NCBI GenBank assembly: GCA_026214975.1
Contig: CM047805.1
Location: 5,580,001 to 5,644,000, forward strand
Direction of reading: 5' to 3'
Source: Gentiana macrophylla
Taxonomy: Eukaryota; Streptophyta; Magnoliopsida; Gentianales; Gentianaceae
Length of the DNA: 64,000 bases
Every line of letters starts with the position of its first letter. Position 1 is the first letter of the stretch. Below, piece after piece: positions 10,769 to 22,933 of the stretch. Made by a program: the position numbers and the translations under genes. Below the pieces are notes generated by a model. It was not told the origin of the DNA. It saw only the letters and a list, made by a program, of their open reading frames with translations, and searched no databases.

Positions 10769-12547
10769 TTAGTCATTTGGTCCTCCGCGGATCAATCTCT
10801 CTATTTCTCGCCTCAATGTGAAGCATTCATCTGTGATGTGACCATGATCTTTGTGATAGTCACAGTATTTCGATTTATCGCGACTGTCGGGATCGCCCCT
10901 CATGGGCTTAGGTTTGTCGAAATGCTCACGAATCTCGAACAGTATCTGGGATGCTTTCGCGTTGAGCGGGGTAAAGTTATCCTCACTGAACTTGTACGGT
11001 TTTTTCACCTCGCGATCGTGGCTGGCATCTCGCCTCTTTTCCCTCTTGCGATTCTCCGTGCGATCATCTTTATGTGAATGTTGCTCTGTTTTGAGTTTGG
11101 TCCTCCCAGAGGATGGCGCTTCGCTGACTCCCATCATCCGAGCCCTTTCCAGCATTTCCCTGAGACCCGCTTTGGGGGGCTGTAGGTTAAATTCTGTCTT
11201 CATCGGACCCTTGGTGATCCCTGTGAGAAAACATGTTATAACTGCGTCATCCGGAATGTTTCTTGTCTGATTGTATATTCTGGTGAACCGCTCGTAATAT
11301 TCTATTCCCGACTCATGCCCTCCCATGCGAACCTCATATAGGTCCTCTATGGTCTTCTTAGGTCTGCTTGCTGATTCAAATTCTCGGACGAATTTTTCCG
11401 ATAGGTCCTCCCAACTTTTAACTGACCCGCGGGGAAGCCCGCGCATCCAGGACGCAGCCCTGTCCTGCATGCTACCGACTAAAGCGATGCACCAGGCGGA
11501 CTTGTTTTGAGTTGCTAAGGGGATGCGGCCCTGGAAAGCGGTGAGCCAGTCGTTCGGACAAGAGTTACCATTGTAATAATTATAGCAGGGGTAGCTAATC
11601 TTTTCATTGCTGGTAGGTAATGTCACTGTGATTCTTTTAGCGAGCACATCGATTCCTGAGACCGGTGCTGCCCTCTCAACTGGCCTCGACTTTTTCAACT
11701 CCGCGAGCTCATTTTTCATTATTTCCATTTGTTCTGCCAAGGCAGAGTCGAACCTGGGTCGCGACAGTGCCTGCTTATCAGCTCATTCCTGCGCGCGTTC
11801 TGAATCCCCAAAGTCTTGTGATCCCTCCTGGCGAGCTCTTTTCTCCCTTATTATTACGCGAAAGCGCCCCGCGCTGCGCTCCTCTGCAGTCGGGGGTATT
11901 ATTCCCCCTGGAAGGCCGAGACGACTTGGGGCCGAGGCCTTGTCCTTCTCACCCAACCTTTTGAAAGCTGATCCTTTTTCGGGTGTTTTTCCTCTCTGAT
12001 AGTCGCGATCTGAGAGTACTGAGTTTTGCGCAATTTCTTTCCACAATCCCTTGCGACCCGACGAATGCACACTCTCCTCTATCTCGATCTCTTGGATCTG
12101 ACTCTGGCGACCTTTGTTTATGGCAGCGGGAGTAGTTTCATTTCTAGGAGGATTTGGGGGTCGTATAGCCATTGGGGCCTGGCCCTTCGCTACTAGGTGA
12201 GAGTTAGTTAGGTACATAGTTTCCGCATACCTCGCATATTCCCTCATCTCCGCGATCTCAGGATCCTCCAGGGAGTCTGGTCTTCTTTCGGGGGTTGACC
12301 TTTGACTCTGTTGTGACCTTGCTTTCTCTTTGCGAGACCTATCTAACGCAACATTGGCCTCCTTTGACTTAGCCTTTTGGTTAATGACATTCTGGGCATC
12401 GCTAGGTGATAGGACCCCTCGTAGCGACCCTTCTCCTTCTGCGGGGAGATTGTCAAGTGTTTCTCCTATTCCTTCTCCACGAGCCTGATGCTGTATGCCC
12501 CCCTTTGCAGGGGTTTTGGGTGTCAGATGTCCTTTACTTCCTGTCAT
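10769..12547 (-). pseudogene. Gag polyprotein of the Tat element, one in-frame stop
   Basis: A single frame of about 593 codons runs from ATG at 12547 to 10769, interrupted only by TGA at 11783-11785 (after SERAQE). Part one (12547-11786) is charged and low in complexity. Part two holds the capsid-like domain (NDWLTAFQGRI, MRGLPRGSVKSWEDLSEKFV, ESGIEYYERFTRIYNQT) and a zinc knuckle, KYCDYHKDHGHITDECFTLR. The Arg/Glu-rich stretch between them is typical of Tat gag. The stop could be a Trp codon changed by one base. Confidence 0.85.
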
Positions 12548-12893
12548 TGTTGTAGAGTGACTTTCTGGGGAAAAGTGGTGACGATTTGTGTGTAATAACC
12601 CCGGAAAAGTGTGATTTTTCAGAAGTGTTTCGTTTAGACGAGGGTTTTTCTGGGTATATGCTTTTGAGGTAGAAAAGTTTGTCCTTTGACAGTTCTCTTC
12701 TCTGGGGGGAAGGAAACAAATGCAGTTTTGAGGGTTTTTCTTTGTAAGATTACCTCTTTCCGGAACGTAACTTGGACGAATGAATATAGCCGGACGTTTC
12801 CTGTCCGGTGGAAGTGAGATTCCTTCGATCCGCCGCGTGTTATCACTCTTAGATGATTTTCACGCCTGGAACTGTGAGCAAGTTGTTGCGAGA

Positions 12894-12912
12894 GTTCCCG
12901 GTAACGGAGCCA
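12894..12912 (-). other. Primer binding site of the Tat element
   Basis: Minus-strand TGGCTCCGTTACCGGGAAC resembles the tRNA-Asp-type site of Athila/Tat (TGGCGCCGTTGCCGGGGA) with a few mismatches. It places the 5' LTR immediately to its right. Confidence 0.6.
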
Positions 12913-12913
12913 A

Positions 12914-13491
12914 CTGACGATGCAGAAATCATCACGATGGCGTTGCGGTGTTTGTGCTGTGGATATCTGGCTTGTGTGTGAGTGATTTCTTTGTATGTTA
13001 GCCGGAGATATGCGACGGCGAGAGGAGGACGGTGAGATAAGTTTGGTTAGACAGAACTTTGGCCTGTTTGTGTATATTCGAATGTCCTTGATTAGGTTAC
13101 ACCAGACTTCCTTTTATAGGAAGATTAAACTTAGGGATGAAGTCAAAGATTGGCGGTGCGAAGCAGCTTAGTCACTAGTCTTAATGGCTAAGCAAATACT
13201 AAATATCTAGCATCAAGTGGATGTAATATCTAGGCGGCGACCCTTCGTGATCGCCAAGACCGCCAGCTTCGTCGTTTATCCTTCGTCCCCTGTTATCTTC
13301 TCAAGTCTTGTTCGGCCCTTAGAGAGCCTTGTGTCCATGGTCGTCCACCGCCCCCCAAGCTCTGACGAAGCTCTAGGAAGGGTTGTTGGCGGCGGCCTTG
13401 ACTTAATACCATTTGACGTCGCTGAAGATATAGTCGCAGACCTTCCTCAGGCTGTTTCTGAGACTAAATGGTGGCGATATAATTTGTATCA
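12914..13491 (-). repeat. Probable 5' LTR of the Tat element
   Basis: Assigned from its place upstream of the primer site and a TATA box on the same strand. A TG start on the minus strand is possible at 13491 (TGATACAAATT). The second LTR is not in the window, so the outer edge is a guess. The plus-strand ORF at 13217-13507 inside it has no recognisable domain. Confidence 0.4.
13110..13120 (-). promoter_or_regulatory. TATA box in the Tat 5' LTR
   Basis: Minus-strand CCTATAAAAGG, about 200 bp upstream of the primer binding site, on the strand of gag-pol. Confidence 0.55.
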
Positions 13492-15357
13492 TCACTTCCC
13501 AATGTAAGGGATGGGGTTTGAAACCCACTACAATCGATTCTTTTTTGAAAAAAAAAACATTGCAACATTGCATCATTCTGTATATCTGAACAAAGTAGAA
13601 GAAGGAAACAACATGAAGTATATAAAAATATTTGAAGTTTTTCAACCTGAAACAATTGGTTTTCTGCTCCAAAATCTTATTTTCAGCCTTAATCTTGGCG
13701 TATATATGGCTGAAATTCTCATAACACATAGTGATATTAACAGTAACACAGTAACACCTCCCAAAACTAGTGTATTAGAAAGTTTAATGATATGAACCAA
13801 GTGAACAACACAATCAATCTTCTTTAAAACATCATAGATGCATCCTTAAACCAACCCTTAAACTGTGGGATCACCAATATTATCAACCACAATAGACTTA
13901 CCATTATTTGTGTTCTCAACAGAACTATTAGTTTCAGCTCCATGGTTATAAAAAGAGTTGACAATGGTAGCTTCCATATCTACCATGGCAGTTTCAATAC
14001 CCGCCTTGGGATTCCTCTCAACCCCAGTTGCCAGAGGAACAATCCCAAACTCAATACGTGAATTATCAGACTCAATACGCCGATTTCCAGAATTTTCAGA
14101 ACTTGAAATGCAAGGAACAGTAGCATTAGCAGAAGTAGATACCCTTTCGACATTAGCTCCCTTGATGATTTTCATTAGCTAATCATCAGTATAATAGATA
14201 AATAAAAGAGAAAATTAATAAGCATAGGAAAACAAAAGTATCCAAAAAAAAAAACATTGCTCAGTCGAATTGAATGGACAGACTTCTTGGAGTACAATAT
14301 CAAGTTAGCTTCAAACTACAGCTAGTCCATATCTATTTGCTATCTGAACTTTTAAATGCCGACTCACTTGCTTTATGATCCTTACTCTCATAAGAAGATG
14401 ATCTAGATTGTCGATTCCTCCGCTTCAATCTTTCTTCTCTACTCCGGTGAAATTCGATTCCGTATTTGAGGGATTTAGGTTACGAGTTTATCGACGCACG
14501 TTCTACGATTTGATTCCGGCCAGCTTAGATGAGGTGTTAAACCATGAAATTCACTGTCCCAACTCCCACACAAGACAGTCAATTGACCCAAACGATAACG
14601 GAGAAAATTATAGTTTGAAAGCAACACAGCCACATTTCAAGGGAAACCCCAACATGCTAAAGCACTAAACGGCGCATGGCAGCACATAAATTAAGCAATT
14701 TTGTCAGTCAAGTACACATCTATTTCATCACAACTCTGGAAGTCCAAATTAAAGGCAACTAAACAACAAAACATAATTAATTGTACCCATCATGCCTGCC
14801 TCTATTAACATATTTGAAGTCTCATGAGGCTTTAAAAATCCACAATTTGGTTGTGTGAGATAATAGCACTACAGTATAGATTTTTGGTTGTAAGGAAATA
14901 GTAAGTACGACTCTGAGTTCTTGTTGTGATCATTATTATTTTAAGATAAAACGCATAGAAAAACTCTTCAATGAGAAGAGGAGGTCTTGAAATTTTCAAC
15001 AAATTTCGTTGCATTTATTGATTCATGGGAGTTCATTATTTCATCCTTAATTGTCCTACAGTTGTTAATTCTCAGGGGAAATAGGAGACTATAATATATC
15101 CCTGGCCACAATCACTATTCAGTTACCATGAAATGAGAGTATTCCACTCTAGAATTAAGCATTCAATACATGAAGGGGTAACGTAACGAATGCAATTACA
15201 GTTTAGAATAACCACTTTTTTTTTTGAATCAAGAATAACCACTTTGAACCATCGACAATTCACCAAATTCTCATTCACTGACCAATCAATCCCTAGACAC
15301 TAGCAGGAAAAGAAGAAAATTGAACAGAAAAAAAAGATTAAGAAAAAGATCCGACCT
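13492..15357. other. Unassigned region with a possible decayed gene
   Basis: On the minus strand an ORF at 14175-13858 (105 codons; Ser, Asn and Glu rich, hydrophilic) is followed downstream, after two stops, by a frame with a strongly hydrophobic stretch (NTLVLGGVTVLLLISLCVM, about 13760-13705) and a basic tail. The pair would fit a tail-anchored protein remnant, but I do not recognise a family. 14408-14668 (plus) is a further unidentified frame. From 14670 to 15357 I see only AT-rich sequence. Confidence 0.3.
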
Positions 15358-17491
15358 TGTAGAACGCCCCGCTCCCGGATACCGAGCCCTTATCCGGAAA
15401 AAAACGTTTGGCGCGTATAGCATTAAATAAATTTAACATTATACGCAAGTCTCTACGTCGTCGTATCAAATAAAATCAAACTGAAGCTAAAAAGACTCGG
15501 ATAAAAACATAAATGCTACTAAGAATAGATACAACCTTACGAAAGATGGATAGTAAATTACAACAACGAAACAAAACCAAAGACTTACACAATACGAGAT
15601 CTTAAAAGTACAAACCAAACTTACAAAAGTCTAGGAGTAAAATGACAGAAAGTCTAGTACAACATTTACGAGGAAAAAATAATCTAAAAGCATCTTCAAG
15701 GCATCAACGTCATCAAGTCATCGACTACCCTTGGTCAACATGTTCGTCTTCTCACCCGACAATGCATCCAAAAGAAAATGCAAAGGAGGTAAGTACAAAG
15801 TACTTAGTAAAAGTGAGAAGCTAATGAATAACTAAGTTCTACAACAAAAAGTTATTATTGTGATTATTATTAAATTATCTTTATGAGACCGACTCAATCT
15901 AGGGTTCACTTCATATCCATCAACGTGTCATGACTATACATTTCTAGCTTAGCTTATCTTGGTTACGTCAGCACTCAAGGGCACTACGCGAGATGTTTCC
16001 ACCACGAGATGGTGCCAACCGACAGTGACTTGCATTGTTGGTCCCGGGTATCCCCGGTATGCATACACGTCCGGTAAAGTCCCCCTGCCATTTGGCCGCT
16101 AGTCGGTCGCAGAGTTGTCCGCCTAGCCGGACGAGTCACATAGACGATATTGACATGTGCCTAACCAAAAGTGACATGACGTTTAAGCTTATTACTATGC
16201 AAGTATGTATTTATTATTTGTTGTTAACTAGCCACCTAAGTATTTTCAAATAAGCTCACTCACACCAACTTCTCTCTTTCCTAGACCACTAGACACGGAC
16301 AATGCCTAGCAATTACACATACATTGACGAACTCTAGTTCACCAAAGCACAAGCCCTTTCATGCTCTTCCGACGGTCCCGAACTTCAACTCCCTTGAAGA
16401 GCTGAGTACATTCGGTGCCGGAACTAAATGCATCAGAAACTCAATCAAGGCTTTTTCTTGTTCATTTAATGTTGTTAAATCAAGGATTAATATTTAAAAC
16501 TCATCTCGTGGCTTAAAACTACACTTTCCCCAAACTAGGCTGAATGCGTGCGCATTGCACACAGAAAAGCCCTAACTTGAACTTTTTGCACTTAAACGTC
16601 TTCTACCCAATTCCAAACATATTCAACATAAAAAATACTCAGAAAAACAGCAGCAAGAATGTTCTAAACATCCTATAGCATATCATGAAACAACATTTAC
16701 ACATAAATATGATGTCTAACCACCAACCTATACCAAACTTAACCTAAACATTATAAAACTATAATTATTCATTAGGAAGAACCTCTTACCTTAATTGCAA
16801 ACAATCTTCAAATCAAAACGCCAAGTGACTGCTACAACTCTTGATCCTCAAACCCAAAACCTACTTGATTAACAAGTATGCCCTAAAATCCTATTTATTG
16901 TAAAACCGAATCGCAAAAATCGTAAAATCAAGATTTCTGGATTACGTCTTTGTGAAACTATTTTTAGAATAATTTATGCTCCAAGACAATCGTTTTGATT
17001 GCTCATGATTGAAAGCAGAGCTAGGGATTGAAAGATATGAGTTTTTGAAGAATCAAACTCGACGGTTACGAAAAAGTAGGGCTAAACTGAAAACTTACGA
17101 ATTAGGGATATTTTGTTTTCCAAAGTTGCGTTACGTTGTGGTAATCGCTTTTCTCCACTGCAGCATCTTGAAACGATGAACGGATTGACCACACGGTTGA
17201 AGTCCTCTTTCCAGGTATCTCCTGCGTTGCTCTTCATGTTTGCCGTCGTTCTCATCTCTTTTTTTTTCAAAACTGGTGCGATAAAAATTATAAGAGATTT
17301 TGGGATTATTTTCCTTAAATAGCCAACAATTAATTCCATTAATTAATTAGCTAAATCCCTTTTTTTCCTTATAATTACTTTCCAAAACATTTACTTAACT
17401 CCTTTTTAATTAAATAAAAGACAATAATAATTAGGTAGTAGTGAATACACACAATTACTATTTTACCCTTTTATGAAAATTCGGGATGTTA
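15358..17491 (-). repeat. LTR of a Tekay-like Ty3/gypsy element
   Basis: Read on the minus strand it starts TAACATCCCGAATTTTCAT after a purine tract and ends GGGGCGTTCTACA. Both ends are typical of plant Del/Tekay chromovirus LTRs, which normally start TGTAACATCCCG, so two bases may be missing. It is the 3' LTR, because coding remnants lie upstream of the purine tract. A SINE-like or genic insert was looked for inside and not found. Related LTR-end fragments lie at about 29120-29295 and 30510-30640. Confidence 0.65.
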
Positions 17492-17506
17492 CTTTCCTCC
17501 CCGCTT
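17492..17506 (-). other. Polypurine tract of the Tekay-like element
   Basis: Minus-strand AAGCGGGGAGGAAAG immediately before the LTR start, preceded by the AGTTTCGAGTACGAAACTCC segment common at the 3' end of such elements. Confidence 0.65.
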
Positions 17507-17829
17507 AAGAGGAGTTTCGTACTCGAAACTCGAATGTAACTGGGGTGTACTTGAACTCTGGACTTTGCGAAACGTTTCGTCTTCTAACTCTCATGTCGTC
17601 TTGTCCGGTGTGGTGTGGGACTGCTTCACTGAACCAAAGCTAGTGTACATCTTCTTTCTTAATTTTTCTTCATCTATCGCTCCAAAGTGCACTTGATTCT
17701 TCCGCGTAGGTCAAAGTCTCTTCAACCATTTTGAGGTCAACGCTTGCTTCCACATCCAAGTTGGTTAAGCATTCCGTATCACTGACACATAAGGGACGTC
17801 TTTAGATATACTTCATCTTCAGACTCTTC

Positions 17830-18115
17830 TGCTTGTCTTGAGCAATCTCGAGGTTGCGACGATCCACTTCAATTTTCTCGTTCGCCTGCTGTATCAACTT
17901 TGGTCTCGTATTCTGTCATCGCTTCACGTCATCCCAGAAAACTGGCGTTCTTCGCTTTTCTCCATGTAGAGTTTCAAATGTTGACATCTTTATGTTGGCG
18001 TGGTAACTACTATAGTAGGCAACTCTTCTATCTCCATCTTCAAGAAAGATCGTCAGTAACACTCTTCCAACTCATATACATCTTGGTTGCTCTTGCAGAC
18101 CTATGTCCTAAAAGC
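17830..18115 (-). pseudogene. Integrase remnant of the Tekay-like element
   Basis: In alternating minus-strand frames the peptide pieces KMSTFETLHGEKRRTPVFWD, MTEYETKVDTA and NLEIAQDKQKSLKMKY can be read. They match, in order, the region of chromovirus integrases after the catalytic Glu (the YEALYGRKCRTP-like block, then the RQKSYAD-like block). Several frameshifts and stops separate them, and the catalytic residues themselves are lost. Confidence 0.55.
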
Positions 18116-18592
18116 TTGAGCTTCCCAACTGATCCACGCTTCTGGCACACTTGACTTATTTGGATCTCGCCCTATATCACGACAACACAAGCTTGCCGTC
18201 AAACTGAAAGGATTCCAACTGTAGGGTTTCTGAGACTTCTCGGGATGGAGAACCATGCATCTGTCATACTTTTTCTCTGACGATCTGATCCAATCCTTAT
18301 GCCAATTGGGGTTAGCTTGGGAAAAATAAATAAAATTGAAAAGTGTCAAGTTGGGTACCAAGATGGTATGTCAGCTTGGCAAGCCGGAGAAAAGGCAATA
18401 AGTTCTCAAAACAAGGGAGGTTGCATGGGTTACAAACAGACAAGATGATTCAGTGTTGAAGAAAGTTGAAGTTGGTTCCATTCTGAAAAGAATGGGGGCA
18501 TCGGTTCATAATACAAAGGATAGCCACCAAGAGGAAAAACAGACGGACACCTTGCAGATGAGATTCTTTTAAGAGAGTGAAATTCTACAAGT
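18116..18592. other. Unassigned sequence between the Tekay remnant and the duplicated segment
   Basis: The minus ORF at 18361-18101 has no recognisable domain. Just to the right, at about 18593-18627, the minus strand reads TGTAACACCCCGATTTTCAC, which looks like the start of another gypsy LTR. The same short start is present at about 22407-22443. Confidence 0.35.
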
Positions 18593-19177
18593 CCTTTATA
18601 AACAAATAGTGAAAATCGGGGTGTTACATGACCAACCAAGTCCTAGCTTTCTACAAGTGTAAGAGCTTGTTCCCTCCATAAGGGATAGTTGTTTTGTGTG
18701 AGTTTGAGGGTAACAAAGCTGCCAACGTTGAGGAAAAGAGTTGCCATAGGGAAAGAGTTGCCATTTCTGAGATTTGTTTTTAATGCAGATGATAGTATCT
18801 TGTTTCTACTTAAATCTCTAAATAAAATTCTTATTAATTGCTGTTAAAAGAGATTTTTTTTACTGACGTCCATGTAACGAATATACAGTAAACTATGCAA
18901 GGCCTTGAAAAAACAAGTAAACAATAGTTATTGATGATTCTTAAAACATACAACGTAGCATTTTATTTATTTATTAAGAGCCAATATGGAAACAAAAGAA
19001 TTCAATAAACATGACTGAAATAAATCTAGTAGTCTATTTCTCCTTCATTTATTTATTAGGTTTGCGTCTTCGAAGTAACTCTTCTCAGCATATATATATT
19101 TCGTTTCATATATAGAGACATTTTATTTTAGATTTTATTGTTGTGGAACACCAAATCATATTTGAGTTAGGACCATT

Positions 19178-19208
<31 letters not shown>

Positions 19209-19425
19209 CTCTTGAGTTTGGACCATTCTAAAATTTGTGATCACAATTCATTGGCGCGCATGAAATGGTTTTCTAGAAATTGACAGTGTATTTATATAAT
19301 AAAGAAATAAGATAAAATGGAGATAATAAAGTTATAATAATTTTAATTTATATATTATATAATTAGAAATGAATGAAAATAATTAATTCGAATGAATTAA
19401 GAATAACTCATTTAAAAATAAGTGT
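18593..19425. repeat. Duplicated 3' part of the dioxygenase locus, exon 3 missing
   Basis: Nearly identical to 22407-22932 plus 23317-23620. The segment between, which in the right copy holds exon 3 and most of intron 2, is absent here. Both edges of the missing part in the right copy carry ATATAG (22927-22932 and 23311-23316), and one ATATAG remains here at 19110-19115. The duplicate stops just before where exon 2 would begin. A poly-T run (about 19180-19208) has expanded inside it. Confidence 0.85.
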
Positions 19426-21176
19426 GGTTTAATTAAACATTAACCACACTTATTTTTTTAGTTGCAATAAGGACAATTTTTTTCCTATCGACCATTTTAC
19501 CCTTATTTTCAAGAAACCAAAACTTCAACAAAGGCAAAGAATTGAATCGTAACAGAAAAGCTTCAACATAAATGAATCTGAGCAGAAGTATGGCGGAGGT
19601 GGAGGAGAACATCAGGGCCACAGCAACACCGCTTGGTGGAAGAAAACAGTCCAGCAGACCGGATTTCGTCCAACAACAACGACTCTTTCTCCGGCAAGCT
19701 GATTGAGATGGCAGGTGCAATTTTCGGCAATTTCTTCATCTTTGGTTCTGTTTTTTTTTTTTTTTTTGGAAGATGAAGGTAGCTGCCGGAAAACTCCACT
19801 TTTCATAGGGGTGCGCTTCCGGACCACCATATTCACCGAGCTGCATCATTACCTAAACCATCATTTTCTTAGTCACTACCATTCTTTTGTATACATATTT
19901 AAGAATTTTATTGCATTTTCTTCTTTGATTTGATTACTTGTCATTTAATTTTCTTTTTTCAATCAATTACTCGAATTTAATTGCAATTGATAATGATGAT
20001 GAGTGGAGGAAGAAGTAGCAATGTTGTGATGTATTTGATATTATAAGCGATTTTGGAGAATGTATACTAATTGTAAGTGTGGCAGAGTATCCATTTCTAA
20101 TGAAGCAGAAAGTATTGTCCCCATGGGTCATGAAAATGTTTCTTATTTGATTGAGTTTTATCAGTCTAAAATCTTGAATGTATGGTTACAACCATGAAAC
20201 AGATTGTGCATTTTATTTTTATTTTTATTTTTAACAGATTGTGCGAGTTCACCATATCAATTCAACTCATTTTGTGAGTAATATGAACTCATGAATGGTG
20301 AATAACAATGGATGAATCAAAGCTCAATTCATGGGTTTCTTGTTATTTTGTGTTAAATTCATAGTTTGTCTTGTAATTTTGATTTGTCGGCTTCAAGAGG
20401 AAGATTCTTGAAGTAGTCCCTTGAATTAAGCCTTAAATCATCCTTATATGAGTCGACATCTTGTATTCGAGCATCTTTGTATGCCTTATATGATAATCTT
20501 TATTACGGATGTTGTGTGCCTTATATGAGCCTTATATGATACTGTGTCCCTTGAATTAAGCCTTAAATGAATATGAGCCAGATATGCGTGCCTTGAAGTA
20601 GTCACTTGAATTAAGCCTTAAATGAGCCTGATACTGTGTTACTGATACTATGGTTACTAATACAGTTAATATCACAATGTATTGTTAGTAAAAGGTGTCA
20701 TTGCAGGTGGTTTTGGCCCAAGTGATTGAAGGATGTTGATTCAAAATGGTGAGGCAATGATGGTGTTTAATCACAAGTATACAAGAAAAAATCAAGATCA
20801 TCACATGCCTAAGAGCCATATGTTGTATTTACATACTACTAGTTAGTTTGTTCTCGTAAATCTATGTTTTTTTTATAGAAATGGCATAAGTAATCCTTTC
20901 CTTGATGTAACTTATTTCATATATGTTGATGTTAAAGTTGTTTATCATATATGTTGTAATGTTTTTTCCATTGTGATTGAATGTGTTATTTGAAAATACA
21001 CAAGTTTTTTGGGTGTTAATGTGATTACATTATTGTCCAAATGATTTTTAGTTTACGATTTGTTTCCTTTTAATCCATAAAGGAATATTGGGTGTCGGTG
21101 TTGGTGTAATGGTAATGATGTTATTGATACTGTGTTAATGGCAATGGTAATATTACTGATACTGTGTTATGTAAAC
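19426..21176. other. Intergenic sequence with short repeats
   Basis: No convincing gene. A short plus-strand frame starting MAEVEENIRATATPLGG (about 19594) ends after some 39 codons and is unrecognised. The string CTTGAATTAAGCCTTAAAT occurs three times (near 20419, 20550 and 20605). GATACTGTGTTA recurs near 20630, 21125 and 21160. A T-run lies at about 19750-19767. Confidence 0.5.
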
Positions 21177-21475
21177 GCTGTGATTAAATTCGGCTTTCAA
21201 TAACTACGTCGAAAGGGTATCGTATGAGAGCTCAAAATGAAGAGAAAAAAATATGAACTTTGGTGAAAAAATTTTGAAAATCGGTATTCTAAATCAAAAG
21301 TTACGGTCGATTATAAGAAAAACGCTCTGATTAATGCAAATGCTTTTTCGGCTTTCAAAATTTATGTCGGAAGGGTATCGTATGAGATCTCAAAATAAAG
21401 AGAAATAAAAAACATGAATTTTGGTGAAATTTTTTTGATTATCGGAGTTCTACGTCAAAAGTTACGGTTGTTAAA
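21177..21475 (+). repeat. Imperfect tandem duplication of about 160 bp
   Basis: Two units share, in order, CGGCTTTCAA, GTCG-AAGGGTATCGTATGAGA, CTCAAAAT-AAGAGAAA, TTTGGTGAAA, an ATCGG segment and TCAAAAGTTACGG. They start at about 21188 and 21349. The content resembles non-coding parts of plant LTR elements. Confidence 0.65.
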
Positions 21476-21609
21476 AGAAAAAGGAAAAAAAGAGCAGCAG
21501 GAAGTAATAGTATGATGTGTGCGCGCTACTTCAAGGGTATTGTGCCTGTCGGATATTGTTTATCATTTTCAACTAAAAAAAATGAGTGTGTCCTGTTTAT
21601 TTATTGGAA

Positions 21610-21760
21610 AATGATACAACCACAACGAAAATACACAACCAATCGACACAACATTGAATTTTGTGGCATTTATATTGATTGGTCTATGTCCCGTAATAAT
21701 CAATGGTGTAGATCAACGTTGTGTCGATTGGTTGTATATTTTTGTTGTGGTTGTATCATT
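21610..21760. mobile_element. Foldback/MITE-like element 1
   Basis: Arms 21610-21652 and 21718-21760 are 43 bp inverted repeats with about two mismatches (outer end AATGATACAACCACAAC), around a 65 bp centre. No clear target-site duplication. Confidence 0.7.
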
Positions 21761-21909
21761 GCTCTTATTTATTTTGTATTAAAAAGTGGGCTTTTGGCTC
21801 ATTCACCCTAAATGCTATACTTTAAATATTACGTTACAATTGCAGTCAAATTGACACTTTACCTCCAATTATGACATGGGTGGCAGGTCAGAAGGACAAA
21901 ACAAGATAC

Positions 21910-22062
21910 AAAATGAGAAAAATGACAAGAAAAAAAGATAGTGGTAGAGAAGGACAAAACGCGCGTATTACTTCATATCGCTACAATGGCACGTAGTGAA
22001 CATACGTCGTGTTTTGTCTCTTCTCAACCACTATCTCTTTTCTTGTCATTCTTTCCCATTTT
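21910..22062. mobile_element. Foldback/MITE-like element 2
   Basis: Arms 21910-21962 and 22009-22062 are imperfect inverted repeats (outer end AAAATGRGAAARAATGACAA) around a short centre. It lies 150 bp from the first foldback but shares no arm sequence with it. Confidence 0.65.
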
Positions 22063-22189
22063 AGATTAAAAACAGTCATTCACAACCTTTTCCTATTTTG
22101 ACGTTAAAGGAACATAATGAACACAACTGTTACTAATAAAATAAAATAATAACGATAATGTGTGGTGTTATGTCATTTGGTTCTATCAA

Positions 22190-22191
22190 AG

Positions 22192-22236
<45 letters not shown>
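22190..22236. repeat. TAA trinucleotide microsatellite
   Basis: An uninterrupted run of about 14 AAT/TAA units. Confidence 0.95.
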
Positions 22237-22406
22237 TCACTCTTAATATAAATTAATAATGTCACAACGAAATATTTTCTACGTTTAAAATAATCCGAAC
22301 TTTTCGCAGTTTAATCAATAGTATGAAAACAACATATATAACTAGATTTCTTAATAGTTAAAAAAAATTATCTAGACTGTTAATTATTTAATAAAGCATA
22401 TAAAGT

Positions 22407-22933
22407 CTTTTATAAACAAATAATGAAAATCGGGGTGTTACATGAGAAACCAAGTCCTAGCTTTCAACAAGTGCAAGAGCTCGTTCCCTCCATAAGGGAT
22501 AGTTGTTTTGTGTGAGTTTGAGGGTGACAAAGCTGCGAATGTTGAGGAAAAGAGTTGCCATAGGGAAAGAGTTGCCATTTCTGAGATTTGTTTTTAATGC
22601 AGATGATAGTATCTAGTTTCTACTTAAATCTCTTAATAAAATTCTTATTAATTGCTGTTAAAAGAGATTTTTTTTTTTACTAACGTCCATGTAACGAATA
22701 TACAGTAAACTATTCAAGGCCTTGAAAAAACAAATAAACAATAGTTATTGATGATTCTTAAAACATACAACGTAGCATTTTTTTAATTTATTAAGAGCCA
22801 ATATGAAAACAAAAGAATTCAATAAACATGACTGAAATAAATCTAGTAGTCTATTTCTCCTTCATTTATTTTTTAGGTTTGCGTCTTCGAAGTAGTTCTT
22901 CTCAGCATATATATATTTCGTTTCATATATAGT
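22407..22933. repeat. 3' flank of the dioxygenase gene (intact copy of the duplication)
   Basis: Matches 18593-19115. It starts with the remnant of a gypsy LTR tip and runs to just after the stop codon of the gene. No polyadenylation signal can be assigned with confidence on the minus strand. Confidence 0.8.

Larger units (their letters stand above)
5505..13491 (-). mobile_element. Tat-lineage Ty3/gypsy retrotransposon, 3' end interrupted
   Basis: On the minus strand the order is 5' LTR, primer site, gag, protease, RT, RNase H, second RNase H, integrase. A plus-strand ORF follows at 5758-6516. The duplicated RNase H and an antisense ORF between integrase and the 3' LTR are features of Tat elements (Retand/Grande/Ogre group). 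The 3' LTR is not seen; the Athila-like element at 1-5504 appears to have inserted between it and the antisense ORF. Coding regions carry single in-frame stops and several frameshifts, so this copy is inactive as read. Confidence 0.8.

Noticed and set aside
13217..13507. 96-codon plus-strand ORF
   Set aside because: Lies within the presumed Tat LTR, has no domain, and is opposite to the LTR promoter.
18430..18627. 5' LTR partner of the Tekay-like LTR at 15358-17491
   Set aside because: It starts TGTAACACCCCG, but the following sequence does not match the LTR at 17491, so it is another family.
19603..19836. Overlapping minus ORFs around the Lys/poly-A tract
   Set aside because: They read through the T-run at 19750-19767 as poly-Lys and have no recognisable content.
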